A stretch of 64,000 nucleotides of DNA. Origin: Anisus vortex (Eukaryota > Mollusca > Gastropoda > Planorbidae). Positions 32,832-44,990 of the stretch are shown piece by piece. Made by a program: the position numbers and the translations under genes. The DNA is taken from contig OX421505.1 in NCBI GenBank assembly GCA_949126835.1, positions 5,338,587 to 5,402,586 on the forward strand. The letters run 5' to 3'. A model generated the notes under the pieces. The model was given only the letters and a program-made list of their open reading frames with translations. It made no database searches and had not been told where the DNA came from. The first letter of the stretch is position 1; every line of letters begins with the position of its first letter.

Positions 32832-34445
32832 CAGCGATGGCGAACCTATGGCACGCGTGCTACTGCTGGCACGCACAGCCATTTCTGTGGGCACGCGAGC
32901 ATTTACCAAAAATAAAACAACTTAGTTATGGCCACACCGATAGGGATATTATCGTGATTTAAAACGGCCATTTTGTCAGATCGGCGATGAAAAGAAAGAG
33001 TTTCTTCAAAAGAAATTGAGGAAATATCTCTCCCAGTCTGATAGTTTTTGTAAATAAGCTTATCTTTCTCAAACAAATCATCTGACAGAAGCAAACTTTA
33101 AAATGTCACTCTGTATAGCAAAACATTGTAAGCCCCTCTTTGATGTGGATTTTCTGAAAACGGCCATGTTGGCTGGTTGTAATTCCCTTTTTAATGATTT
33201 TACAAGGCGCAGTATTAAACTAATATTAAATGTACAATAAAGTCGGGTGGCTGAGCAGAGACGAGTATCGGAGAGATTTGTACCGTGCTTGGATGAAATT
33301 AGGCTGTTTATGATTCAAAGGGGCAGTATTATCCACAGCTCACTAATATGGTCTGGCTTACCAACCTCATGTTTTTTTTTACAGATTTAATAGGACACTT
33401 CAATGAACTGAATATAAAACTGCATGGTTCTGGAAAAACAGCAGAAAAGATGTTTTGTGATATCAGAACATTTGAAAGAAAACTGCATGTTTTTGAAAGG
33501 GACCTCCAAAGTGGGCAGCTGAAATATTTTCCAAATGTAAAAGTATATTTACAAAATACTATAACATTTACCGACAATCCTACAAGCCATCAGGAAATCT
33601 ACAAGACATTTTCTAGTTTTGTAGCAGCTGCAAAGGATAATTTCAGTAATATATTTGTACAGTTCTGTAAGATGGACACAACCCTCTGTTTTCTTACTGC
33701 CCCAGATAAAGCCAAATTTGAAGAACTTGATCTTTCCTGCTTATTGTGGTTAGATATAGGAAATCTGGAAATGGAGCTATTGTAATTTCAAGAAAGCTGT
33801 ATCTGGAAAAATAAATTATATGATCTGCGTGAAACACTTGAGAAGAAAGAGTGTGAAAGGATGGCAAAGGACGGCACAGTTGGTACCTCTGACGATGAAA
33901 TCCTTATAGTGTGGAATTCTTTCAAGTCGATGAAAGCACCTGGGATTGGTCTTCTTACTTTGTTTACGTGTGAGCAGATGTTTTCAACTTTAAATTATAT
34001 CAAATCTTATACGAGAAACAGACTGACAGATGTCCTGAGTGCTGCATGTGTCGCTCTTAAAAATACGGAGTATGAGTCAAGGCTTGACAAATTATCAGTA
34101 TGCACACATCATCAAAAATCTCATCAACTCTGCACAATCATGCCAAATGCATACAGTTAACTGTAATAACTGTAATTGTGTAATTGGAATAAATTAATGA
34201 TTTTTTCATTTACTACAGTTCATGTCTTTTTGTATAAAAAAATGTATCATTCAATGATCTGTTAATTTGTTATTCTTTTTGGACAAAATATGTTAATTAG
34301 TTCGGACACTGTATGAGCTTTTGTTTTTTTCTAAAGTAAAACCTCAGTATTTTTGTTATCATTGCTGTGTTGGCACGTTGAAAGAAATAAGTTGGTCTTG
34401 TATTGCATTTTGGGCACGCGGCCTCAAAAAGGTTCGCCATCACTG
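32832..34445 (+). mobile_element. hAT element with internal deletion (H2)
   Basis: Termini CAGCGATGGCGAACCT and AGGTTCGCCATCACTG are near-perfect inverses, followed inside by GCACGCG motifs at both ends. The flanking 8-mers ATCTAGGC (32824-32831, 34446-34453) are identical. At 1614 bp it is shorter than an autonomous hAT. It keeps only the C-terminal half of a transposase. Confidence 0.9.
33268..34160 (+). pseudogene. hAT transposase remnant (GTF2IRD2/ZBED5-like)
   Basis: Joined over breaks, the peptides read RFVPCLDEIRLFM, WLTNLMFFFTDLIGHFNELN, LHGSGKTAEKMFCDI and FERKLHVFERDL. After a stop at about 33783 comes the C-terminal dimerisation block with FTCEQMFSTLNYIKSYTRNR. This is the pattern of hAT transposases related to the domesticated GTF2IRD2, SCAND3 and ZBED5 proteins. 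The N-terminal BED finger and first catalytic part are missing. It is broken by frame changes and at least one stop, so non-functional. Confidence 0.8.
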
Positions 34446-34453
34446 ATCTAGGC

Positions 34454-37120
34454 TATGCTTTTAAAAATAACTTAAAACACATTATTTAAAGAATTACCTT
34501 CCTGGAAATTTTTTCCATTCTTACTGTTTTACTTTCATTTCAAGTCTGTAAATACTACAGTCATTGTCTCTGTCTTTTTTTTATTTTCGTAAAGTTTATA
34601 GATTTTCAATTAGCTCTAGATCTATATCCTTAAATGTAATTTTAACAAATATTTGCTTTTAAGCCTTAAGAATTGTATCCGTGTTCTTGCACAAACAAAT
34701 GACTCTATGCATGCTTTTGTTGCTCAATGTTAAATGAGCTTAGCCTAGATTATGTATACATTATATAAATAAATTTATTATCATTAATTTCACGCCAAAC
34801 AGTAAAATAAAAAAAAATGTTTCCGAGATAAAAGTATTATCCGTAGCTATCAGTCGCGGAAAATATCTATCTAACCAAGTGATGTAAACATGCAGTAACG
34901 TGTTTGGTGAATTTCATCAGATTTTTGTCAGGTCATTATCATAAGGAATGTGAAGAAATGACAGCCTTCTCACCATTTATATTTTATATCTCAGCACAGA
35001 TTGACCCAAAATTTGGCATTTTTTCAAAGGCTATTCACAAGTTCATATGTTTGTATTACATAATATTTAAATATATTTGGCCTACCTGTAGAGAGTTTGA
35101 GTTGGTCGGTTAGTCAAAAGTCGTAGCGTATTGTTTATAATGATGATGATTTTGGTAGAGCTCCTATGTTTGAAAAAAAGATGCGTAGGCTATTAGTTTC
35201 TGTGTTTGGATAAAAGGATATAAACCGAAAAAAAATCAAAGGAAAAACCATAGCAACACTAGAAACACAGAAGAAAAAGAGCCAGCTTAAAGAAAATACA
35301 ATGGCTGATGATTCGTACATATCTGGTGGCTTTTAAGCTAAGTAGATATTTAAAAAATTGACATTTTCTCTTTCTTTTGTCTTTTTCTACGTTTTAACTT
35401 TTTTAGTCAAATTAAATCACCCAAACCAAGATTTTTAAAACAGTAATGCTACTATTAACATAAAACCTGGCATACAGATAGAATATTATGTTTATATGTT
35501 ATGCTTTCCTACCAAAATAGTTTCATTTAGACTTTAGACCTACTTGAAAACTTTGATAGTTGTGATTATTCTTGATAAAGCAACCCACGATTTTAAAAAA
35601 TAAAAAGGCATATTTTAGTTAAAAATGAAAAAATTTCTAAAACACTACTGAATCCAATGATTTTGGTACGGGTACCACTTCTTGATATTACTCTAAACAG
35701 CTTAAAAGCTTGTTTACTTTTTGCGAAATCCTTGGCAAACATTTTGTTACTATTTATAGTAACACGTAGCCGTTAGGTCACACTATATGCGAAAAATTAA
35801 ATTAAATGCCAGTTTTGCATATATTATACCCTTCTAATTCTAAGTATTTTGGTAAGTTGTATCAATTTATTATTAACATAAGACTAAATTTGTCAAAAAG
35901 GTGATAAATCCCCTTAACAGACTTTAAATTGACTATAACTCGCAAATGCGAAGCAATGAGGGGTGTGTAATAGGGTGCCTTCAATCCGAGGATTATAAAA
36001 ATATTTTTTCTTGTTCTTTTGTTTTCATACAAAATTTTAATGAATCTAATTTTACGTTTCGCTATTGATAATATGACACAATGTTAATTGTTTAATAGTT
36101 TATTGGGAAATTGTGCACCAGTTGTGAATTAGCCTTCCATTTCGAACGTATCTTCACTATTCCTTCCCACACAAACACTTTATACTTTATACATCTTTGC
36201 ATGCCTTCCCTGTTCCCCTACCTCTCTTACATAACACTAGGCCCTATTTGCAATCCTCACCTTGCAGTTCTGGCTACGCCACTGATAATTATACATTTTT
36301 TTCCTAATACAATATTGTCCACAATATTAAAATTATTTAATCGACCTAATTTTAAAGTTTCACCTATTATAACGTAGTTAGCAAAAATTAGTTTATATAT
36401 CAGAATAAATCTTCGATTGCCATCCACTCTTGCACTATTTCCTCCCACATACATGATTTGCACAATCCCCCCGTCCCAACTTGAACTATGTGCCCACCTC
36501 TTTGCACCCCCTCCCAGTAGTACCCTTTTGTTTTTATTTCGTTCAGATCGGAATAGAGAGGGTAGGCTATAGGCCTTTGGGCCACGAAGTTGGCGATTTA
36601 GTATAAGCATAAGCTTCATAAGCTATTATAAAATAGTAGGCTGTTGGTGGGTGAGTGAGAGTGTGTCATACAAACGCACAATTAATTTCCTTTTATTATT
36701 TATTTAATTTATCATAAAATCGGAAATTTCTTTGATTAATGATTAGTTTATTTATAGCTAACGTTTTCCCGTGGTCGTCAGCTTGACTTAAGGGACGTCC
36801 ATTAATTTCGTCAACAATTTTTAGGCGATTTTTACCTCCCCCCTCCACCTTGTCAACAACTGTCACACTTTCAGAGACACCCCCCCCCCTATATAATTAT
36901 GTCAACAATTTCTTACCCCCCCCCCACACACACTTTAAAAAGTAACACAATTTAGTCGCTGGCCTTTATGTTTAAAATAGATGTGAAACGGAATTTCCGA
37001 TGGCTGATACCTATACATTTTTAACAAATAAAAGAGTCCACCTATAATTATGTCAACAACGGTGTTGAAATAAATTGACAGTTGTTGACATGGGGGAGTG
37101 GGGATTCAAGAAAAGTTGAT
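34454..37120. other. Intergenic, mostly unassigned
   Basis: AT-rich sequence without a recognisable gene. It holds copy 2 of the dispersed repeat (34668-34790). Near 36790-36930 there is a GGACGTCCATTAATTTCGTC motif followed by C-rich runs; a related GTCCATAAACGACGTCAATT occurs at about 30081, so this is probably another repeat family. Confidence 0.5.
34668..34790. repeat. Dispersed repeat, copy 2
   Basis: Matches 22700-22852 in the same orientation over GTGTTCTTGCA, GACTCTATGCATGCTTTTG and GCTCAATGTTAAATGAGCTT, and ends in an AT-rich tail. Confidence 0.55.
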
Positions 37121-37124
37121 GTCA

Positions 37125-37240
37125 ACAATGTTAATTTACTTTGTGCAACCTCCATCCGAATACTGCTAACTCAGGCCACTTCCAATGCATCATGTGAGAG
37201 ATTATTCTCAAAACTCAAGTTAATCAAAAACTATCTCAGG
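37125..37240 (+). pseudogene. hAT transposase C-terminal relic
   Basis: A short frame reads RILLTQATSNASCERLFSKL followed by KLIKNYLR. This is the conserved C-terminal dimerisation motif of hAT transposases (usually with ASAERSFS). Only this segment is recognisable. Confidence 0.75.
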
Positions 37241-37299
37241 AGATATATATATATATCTATTAGTTTATATATAGGCCTATATATAATTTTCTGAAAGAA

Positions 37300-38510
37300 A
37301 TTATATTTTGATTATATTTAATTAGTAGGGTTTATAGATTTTATGTTTCAACTATAAATGTTAACATACTTTATAACTATAGACACATCAATCTATGTAA
37401 CGGACTTTAGAACTATATATACGTCAGTCTTTAGAACTATAGACTATTAGACATAGACCTACTTTTGCTGTGTTAGTGAATCATTGCGTCAATTACATAG
37501 ACCTACTGTGGTTATGTTAGTGAATTAGTGAATCAATTACATATGTAAAGGGTGGGAGTAAGAGTAGGGATTTTCCTTATCATTTTTAGTTTTTTTATTG
37601 CATGAAATTGAATGTTTTTTTCTTTTTCTTATAATTTATATGTGTCCAATTTATTATATTTACCACGTGGTAAATTTGAGCGGCAGTTGTGCCTGTCGAA
37701 ATTATTTATTCTTTTTTTATGGGTGACCTATTTATACCACGTTGCTTTTATTTATGTTGATATTTTTAGCTTTCCTAATGGGCTAATGTTACTTCTATTT
37801 TACTTAGTTTTGACTTGCACTATTTACATACAATTGCCATGTATATATTTTCATATTATCATTTTATTATATTGTATCGTATACCATTTTGTGTTTTGCC
37901 TTTATTGGCTATGAACAGTTTTTATCTTAAGATTAATTTCTCCTATTTCATCTTCCTGATATCTGATTCTGGTTGGGCATTAGGTTAGGATCGGAATTGT
38001 TTCTGTTGTTAATTAACCTATTCTATTATCCTTTGTGTACTACTTTGATCTGTTCTATTATCCTTTGTGTACTACTTTTGATCTGTTCTATTATTCTTTA
38101 TGAACTACCTTGATTTATTCTATTGTCCTTTATGAACTTTTTTTATTTGACTTTTTCTATTATCCTTTGTGGACTACCTGTTTGGTCCAAAAGGCAAATA
38201 AAAGTTTCTTTCCTCTGTTAAACTTTAGTGTCTTTTTTTATTAACCTTTACTGTTATTGTGTGTATTCGTGCTTGTGTTGTAGTGTCTAGTAGTCGTCGT
38301 GCTGTAGTTAGACATAGTTTTAGTTTAGGGAGCTAAAGTCTTAGACCGTAGGGCCACTTTGGGTTTTTAATTACCAAAGTTGCCACAGACCCGTATCCCC
38401 TTTATTCCTTCCCTCTCTCCCTACCTAATACGAGGTAGCACCCCTTAAACACAGACTACTGTTGCTATGTTTAAGAATCAATTACATAGATGTACATTTG
38501 CTTTGCTAGT
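37300..38510. other. Intergenic with short tandem repeats
   Basis: No gene seen. Around 37370-37520 two imperfect copies of a CAATTACATAGACCTACT-containing block occur. At 38020-38190 about five imperfect units of about 35 bp share CTATTATCCTTTGTGTACTA. Confidence 0.6.
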
Positions 38511-41500
38511 CAATTCAATTCAATTCAATTCAATTTTATTCAGTCAATGCGTTTTACATCGAAAATATGTGATGTTGAATGTGACATCTACAAAAAAGAA
38601 AATTACATTACAATAATAGTAAGACACAACAATGAAAATTAATGAAAAAAAAAAAACTATTATATCAATGTACATTATGATAATATACAGAATATAAGGA
38701 AAATTATTACAATTATGATCTTATAAGACGCTTCTGTCTTGTATTATTGAACAGTTTAACTGCTTGCGGATGACAGCTGTTAACAAATCTACTGCTACCT
38801 CTAAATGCTCGAAGGCGACGGCCATGTGGAAGAAATTCAAAATAGTGTCTCGAGGGGTGGGATTTATCCTTCATAATGTTAGTCATTTTACCTGTTAAGC
38901 GCTCTTGGTATAATGTTTCTAACGACTTAAGGTTAGTTCCAATAATAATTTTTTCTGCATTTTTGACAACTGATTCTAGCTTGTGTAAATTAACTACAGG
39001 TAGCCTGTCGAACCAAACTTCAATAGATCTTGTCAGTATGCTTTCAATAATAGCCCTATAGAAATTAGTCATTATCACTTTATTGACCCCACAAGACTTC
39101 AGCTTTCTAAGAAAATACATTCTCTGCCTTGCTTTCTTAAGGATATCAGTGCAGTTAATATCCCATGTTAGTTCATTGGATAAGACAGTGCCAAGAAACT
39201 TAAAATCATAAACTCGTTCTACATTTGATCCCTGTATAACCAAGGGTGGGGGTGGGGGTTCGTTTCTCCTAAAATCTATGATCATTTCTTTTGTCTTCGA
39301 TACATTAAGGTGTAAGTTGTTCTGGTTACACCAGCTCACGATAGTGTCTATTTGGCTACGACATGCGTGCTCATCTGCGTTTTTGATTAGGCCAGTAACC
39401 GTCGTATCCTCGGCATATTTTATAACCAGACAGCCAGGCTGTTCTGCTTTACAGTCATAAGTGAAAATAGAATATAGTTTAGGTGATAATGGACAACCTT
39501 GGGGGGTCCCAGTATTTAACGTTATACTGGTTGACACATTGTTACTAATTTTAACCTCCTGTGGGCGTTCTAATAAGAAGTCTAAAATCCAGTTACATAT
39601 GTTAACAGGAAAAGAGAGTTGGTAGTTAAGTTTGTTGTACAATTGTTGTGGTATAATGGTATTAAAAGCTGAGCTATAGTCTATAAATAATATTCTTGCA
39701 TATGACTTGCTTAACTCTAAGTGGTTTAATACCTCATGCACATTTATTGCAATAGCGTCATCTACTGATCTTTTTGACCTGTACGCGAATTGAAAATCAT
39801 CGAAGTCTGATTGTAGTAAAGTATTTAAAAATTTCAAAACAATTGATTCAAAACATTTCATAGCCACAGATGTTAAGGCTACTGGTCTGTAATCATTTAA
39901 TGTTTGTGGGGACTGCTTTTTAGGCACAGGCACAATGGTAGACTTTTTAAGGCATGTAGGGACCGAGCAGGTTTCTAGCGACCAATTAAAAATAACAGTG
40001 AATACAGGTGCCAGCTCTGCACTACACACTTTTAGTAGTTTTGTTGTTAACTTGTCTGGTCCAGCGGCTTTGTTAACTTTCAGTTTACTAAACGAGCGCC
40101 TTACGTCATGCTCGTCTACGACGAATGGTGGCGAGTCATTGGATGGCAATGGGACAGGGCTAGTTTTGTTGTCTTTATCAAACCTTGCGTAGAATACGTT
40201 TAACCTGTCAGGCAGGGTGGGGTCATCACACTCGGTGGTCTTAGGTGTGCCCTTGTATTGTGTTATGGTGTTCATATTGGCCCACATTTGCTTACTTTGC
40301 CCTGAGGAGAAAAGATCTTCAATTTTGTCTTTATATTTATTTTTTGCTTCTTTAATTGCTTTTTTCAACTTCGCCTTTGTTTGACGAAACAGTGTTGGTT
40401 CTTCTTTTCTGTTTCTGTAGGCTTTGTCCTTCTCACTTATTAATCTTTTAATGTCTTTGTCAGCCCATGCTTTTGAATTCGGGTAAAAAGTAACTGTTTT
40501 TTTTCGGCACACACACATCTTCGCAAAATTTTATGTATTCAGAAACCGTGTCTGTGTACTCATGAATTGTTGTGTGTTCATCACGGAAAATGTCCCATTC
40601 GGTGGTTTCAAAACAGTCTTGCAACTGTTCTGTCGCCATAACTGTCCATTGTTTTATTATTTTCTTTACAGGTTCAATAGATTTTGATTTTTGTTGGTAC
40701 ATTGGTATCAACAAAACCACAGAATGGTCACTATTACCAAGGCCAGGCCGTTCAACAGACTTGTACGCGTGTTTGATCTTGCAATAACAGTGGTCAAGAG
40801 TGTTATCGCGCCGTGTTGGGCAGGTGACAAGCTGGTTGAAATCTGGAAGCACAGACCTTAGATTTGCCTGGTTGAAATCGCCGCTAATAATAGAGACCGA
40901 ATCTAGGTCATCATTCTCTTGTTTAGCTATAATGCCTCGTAGCTCATTAAGGCTTTCTTTACTGTCAGCTTTGGGGTGAATGTATACGGCTGTCAAAGTT
41001 ATGGAAGAGAACTCCCTTGGTAGATAAAAAGGTCTACATTTTAGCGATAAATGTTCTAAATTCTGAGAACAACCTTTTGATAACACTTTAACGTTAGTGC
41101 ACCAGTTATTATTTATCATGAAACACACACCCCCTCCATCTTTCTTTCCTGTGGCTTTTTTGTCTCTATCACATCTATGAATAGATAAATTCGGGGGTTT
41201 AACTAAATCATCAGGGTGTTTATCTAACCAGGTTTATGTGAAACAGAATATCTGGCTGTTCCTAAAGTCTTGGTGGTTTGCTATTTTTGAAAACAGCTCA
41301 TCGGTTTTGTTGTACAGTCTGTTCACATTTGAAAGAATAATTGTAGGTAGTGGCAGGTAGCCATTCTTAAACTGATTTCTCGATTTTACTAGTAATCCAC
41401 TTCGCCTACCTCTTTTACGCTTCGCTTTGTTTTGGTGATTACGGTGATTGTCGTTGTTTTGTCCCGTTGATAATCCAACACATAATGAATTGTTCACATG

Positions 41501-41820
41501 TCCTAAATGCTTAGAATGCGTAGGGTTTAACAGTAGCAAGTCCTCTCTTGAATATTTGAACACACAATGTACAGAATTAACAAACACAAGTAAAAATAAC
41601 ACAAGTAGTAGAGTCACAAACAACACGTCGCCATTGCTCGGCGCCATCTTGTCTATAGTCAACTGACTATATTGAAGACGTAGTCTTATAAACATTTAAA
41701 CTAAATCTGAACTATTATAAAATTAAAGCAAAAATATTTAGAGACGGCTCAAGGTACTGGCGACACAAACAGCCGTACGGGGTTTTATGTGCCTAGTTTC
41801 GCCATTAGATGGGACAAGGC
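38511..41820 (-). mobile_element. CR1/L2-type LINE, inactivated
   Basis: Non-LTR retrotransposon on the minus strand, with APE-type endonuclease and reverse transcriptase in one polyprotein. The 3' end is a TTGAA-unit microsatellite tail at 38511-38540 preceded by AATAAA, typical of CR1/L2-group elements that end in short repeats rather than poly(A). The 5' boundary is not defined; a non-coding leader seems to extend to about 41.8 kb. The clade assignment rests on RT motifs and should be checked by phylogeny. Confidence 0.85.
38713..41647 (-). pseudogene. LINE endonuclease-reverse transcriptase, broken
   Basis: The start is probably the ATG at 41647 (MAPSNGDVLF), followed by a hydrophobic stretch. 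The endonuclease domain shows ILSNVNRLYNKTDEL, then CFT-stop-TWL, SGDFNQ and SDHSVV. A TAA (41236-41234) lies exactly where the TETW glutamate of APE endonucleases is expected; the frame reopens after it. A frameshift in a run of A residues near 40500 separates endonuclease and RT. The RT part (40518-38713, 601 codons) has FIDYSSAFNTI (motif A), NTGTPQGCPLSP (motif B) and IKYAEDTT (motif C, with AED instead of ADD), followed by the KTKEMIIDFRR and FKFLGTVLS blocks usual in this group. It cannot produce a working protein. Confidence 0.9.
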
Positions 41821-41869
41821 AAACTTTTAACAATAAATCATTTAAAAAAAAATTTTTGGGTGAAATTAT

Positions 41870-42085
41870 AAAAAAAAGGGAGACAGAGAGAGTGAGAGAC
41901 TGTTAGATGGAAAAAATGAGACTAAACGAGAGAGACAAATGAAAATAGAGAAATACTAAAGAGAGAGAGAGAGAGAGAGAGAGAAACAAGTGACAGAGAG
42001 GGACGTTAAAAACCAAATAGAGAAGACACAAAAAGCACACAGGGGGAGAGAGAGAGAAAGAAAGATTACACGAGAGAAATGGAAG
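41870..42085. repeat. GA-rich low-complexity tract
   Basis: Purine-rich sequence with a pure (GA)n run at about 41960-41985 and scattered AGAGAGA around it. Confidence 0.85.
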
Positions 42086-42143
42086 ACATAATGCTTTTTT
42101 CTCTTTTTAAAATTCTTAAAATAAAAGATATTAAAATATAGGG

Positions 42144-42338
42144 CAGGTGTCAGCAACCTTTTGATTATAGTGTGTCAAAGTAGGATTTCTAAATCATTCT
42201 ACGTGCCAAAAATGTATCCTACTCTAGCACTTCATTTGTCGCAGAAAATAATTGCTTTTTTGAGGGTCCTTCGCGTGCCAATGAAAATGGCTCTGCGTGC
42301 AAAAATCTGACACGTGTTCCGTAGGTTGCCGACCCCTG
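42144..42338. mobile_element. hAT MITE, 195 bp
   Basis: Starts CAGGTGTCAGCAACCT and ends AGGTTGCCGACCCCTG, inverted repeats of the widespread CAGGGGTCGGCAACC type. The flanking 8-mers are atataggg and atataggc (7 of 8 equal). There is no coding capacity. It belongs to the same superfamily as H1 and H2 but has its own termini. Confidence 0.88.
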
Positions 42339-42346
42339 ATATAGGC

Positions 42347-43396
42347 CTATGGCATTCGGATTCGGGTCCTTTCATTAACATTTTCTTTATTTATATTTAT
42401 AGCTAACGGATTTCCCTAGTTGACAATCATATGTGACCCGTACCCACAAAATGAGATATAAGTGGTTTTTCCAACATTTAAAGATGTATATATCGTGGGT
42501 ATAGCATTGGATGGGCCTTATTTTAATACCAAATTTATTATTATACGTCAATATTTAATTTTTTTATGCCACTTACAACTAGCTAGACATAACCTAGAGT
42601 TTTGAGAAAAAACATTTTAACGTTTATCTTAAACTTAAGCTTAAATATTTTCTGATTGGTTTCTATAAATAAATAGTGATAACAAAACAATCAGCTAGAG
42701 TCTCCCCTTTCTATGCTATATAATATTATGGGATACTGTCAAGTTTTTTTTGTCCAATACAATAAATTAAATGAGTTAAATTGATGAAATTGTAATTAAC
42801 TATAAAACACATGTTGATTAAAATAATTAATAAAACTATTTTTTAGTAGAAAAAAACAACAACTTATAACACATTTAGAAATGGATAAACTTGTAATTAC
42901 AATAATTGTAAAAAATCTCCAGAAATACCCCCACTTGACAAAAACACAAATTGTTTTTTCCCACTTATGTCTCTTATCCTGGGAACGAATCACATATTAT
43001 ATAACGTCATAGCTTCACTTATTGTCAACTAGATTGAAGCAAATATTAAGACAACTTAAAACAAACATTTTTAACTGATTAACATGGAAAGTAAGTAATA
43101 TATTTATTTTTATATTATATTCAAAATGTATACCACTCTAATGACAAACGAATAATACGTTGTCCATGTAAGCTGTTGCGTGCTGGTCTAAGTTACTGCG
43201 TCACAGAGCCCTTAATTAGCATAGGCTATCAGTGCAGACTTATTGGATAACTCAGCAGGTACACAGGGTGATGGAGAGGGTGATTTTGGCAGGTATTCTA
43301 GGAGTATTTTGGTCCCGAAGTGATAATGATTTCCAGGTGATTTTTAAGACACATTTTTTAAACAGGTTTCTGGCTCGTTTAATACGTATTTGTTAG
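42347..43396. other. Intergenic, nothing assigned
   Basis: AT-rich sequence without recognisable domains. An ATGGAAA followed by GTAAGT at 43084-43096 has the form of a small exon end but cannot be joined in frame to the candidate exon that follows. Confidence 0.5.
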
Positions 43397-43599
43397 GCTG
43401 CGATGAAGCTGTTAAATAACTTGACACTGTCACTAGATATAACACACACGTATAATACCAATCAATTAGCAAGACGTATTCATAACTCTGAAGATTTTAT
43501 TCACATGAAAGTCCGTATTCAATTATTAATGTCATGGGCTAAAAAATCATTAGCTGAACAGATACAATCCAACACAATTGATAGCAGTAGGCTGAGACT
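43397..43599 (+). CDS. Candidate orphan exon, function unknown
   Basis: A 203-bp open segment between an acceptor-like TTTGTTAG and a strong donor (CT followed by GTAAGT). The peptide from Met 43403 includes ITHTYNTNQLARRIHNSEDF, then IHMKVRIQLLMSWAKKSLAE and ends SSRLRL. Its mixed, helix-forming composition looks more coding-like than most short ORFs here. I do not recognise the family. If real, the gene would continue rightwards past the LTR retrotransposon at 44301-51138, which would then sit in its intron; no partner exon was found. Confidence 0.3.
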
Positions 43600-44296
43600 G
43601 TAAGTAGACCTAATTAGGGCCGGAGGCTGCCGTTCAAGGGCGCGATCCTCCTCGTAGGCCGTCTACCGCCGACCTACCTGTAAAACTTGCATTACATGTT
43701 AAAAGGCAATTTTTTGAAGGTTACAACTCTTCACGTGATTGTAAGGGAAGAGGGGCAGTGGTAAGATTGACGTGTTGATAGCGTATCTGATTGGTCAACA
43801 TGTCTCTTCACTTCAGCATTTGATTGGCATTTGAAGTACCAAATAGCGGGGTAGTGGGGAGGGGCTGGGGGTACCTGGCGGCCGTTTCAGAGATTCCTTT
43901 CTTGCTGACCACTGGCGGTTTGGGATTACGAGTCAAAAAGGACTTTTGACCAGGGGAACTATCGTCCCAGAGTCTTATTTTCATGTACATGTTAAATCCT
44001 TTGTATGTGAGCGAGGGGTGGTTTAAGTGGGGGGGGGGGGGGGGGGGCAAAGGTAGGATCCCAGATCCGGCCGGATGGCATCACGCTCGACCTTGGCTTG
44101 CTCGCCACGTGTTCGAGGCAGGGAGGTAAGCAACACCACAGCACTCAAGCTGATATACACCAGTGTAATGTAAGCATAAAAAATGATAACAATAAATGAT
44201 AGTATTAGCAACGGTAATAGCAATAATCATATGAGAATATTGATATAAGCATAAAATGAATACTGACAACGCATACGCAATGTAAATGTACATAAA
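43600..44296. other. Intergenic with a poly-G run
   Basis: No gene. Contains a run of about 18 G at 44030-44047. Short ORFs across it are proline- or glycine-rich artefacts of that run. Confidence 0.6.
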
Positions 44297-44300
44297 ATAT

Positions 44301-44976
44301 TGTTACGTCCACAATCCCCTTGTGGCCAGAGCTGTGTAGATCTTGCTGATATTTCTCGTTAGTCCTAGGGGAGACTTTAATTATTAGTATTTATGTTTCA
44401 GTATTACACGAACTCTTCTTATAGTCCTGGGCACAAATTCAGTATTTGTATTCCAACATTTCCTTTCTTGTACATTATGGTAGTAGATAAATCTTATAGT
44501 AATGTATTCAACACAATAGGATAGTAATTTGACAAGGAAGCTTCAGTGTAACTGTTGTTGATAGTTTATTTCAGGTGGTATGTTCAATATATACAATATA
44601 TCTATTATGTACAGTTAGAATAAAATAGTGCAAACACAAACGTTCTCAAAGGAACATATTTTGAAACTCTCTGTCTTTCAGACAAAACAAATCATTAAAT
44701 ACTATCCGAGTGGTGCAAGGGATAGACCCATTACCAGTAGGGGTGAAAATCATGGTATCTTTACAAAACTCATAACAAAAACGATAGGAACTTCCCCTAT
44801 TAAATAATGAGTCGTTCCCAGACTCTGAGAATTTGAGATCAACACAGAATCCCAACATTACCTAGAACCTTTAGTTTTCCTACTAAACGTCCTAATATTG
44901 TGTGTAGTAAGAAAAGAGAGAGACAGAGGAATAAACATTGCGTGTTCCAATTCTTGGAAAAACAATATACATGACA
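44301..44976 (-). repeat. 3' LTR of the retrotransposon
   Basis: 676 bp, same length as the copy at 50463-51138; reading the two side by side I saw no base differences. Both contain the same meaningless 70-codon ORF. Confidence 0.95.
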
Positions 44977-44990
44977 CGCCCCCACCCAAT
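44977..44990 (-). other. Polypurine tract
   Basis: On the coding strand the bases immediately before the 3' LTR read ATTGGGTGGGGGCG, a purine-rich tract in the position needed to prime plus-strand DNA synthesis. Confidence 0.75.

Noticed and set aside
32903..33094. 63-codon minus-strand ORF in H2
   Set aside because: Lies antisense in the hAT element's non-coding part; no match to a transposase domain.
38876..40787. Plus-strand ORFs across the LINE
   Set aside because: Antisense shadows of the LINE endonuclease and RT frames.
43084..43096. Mini first exon ATGGAAA followed by GTAAGT
   Set aside because: Joining it to the candidate exon at 43397 gives an early stop; it might be a non-coding leader exon but nothing supports it.
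44646..44858. 70-codon ORF present twice (also 50808-51020)
   Set aside because: It lies within the LTRs and is duplicated only because they are; no domain.
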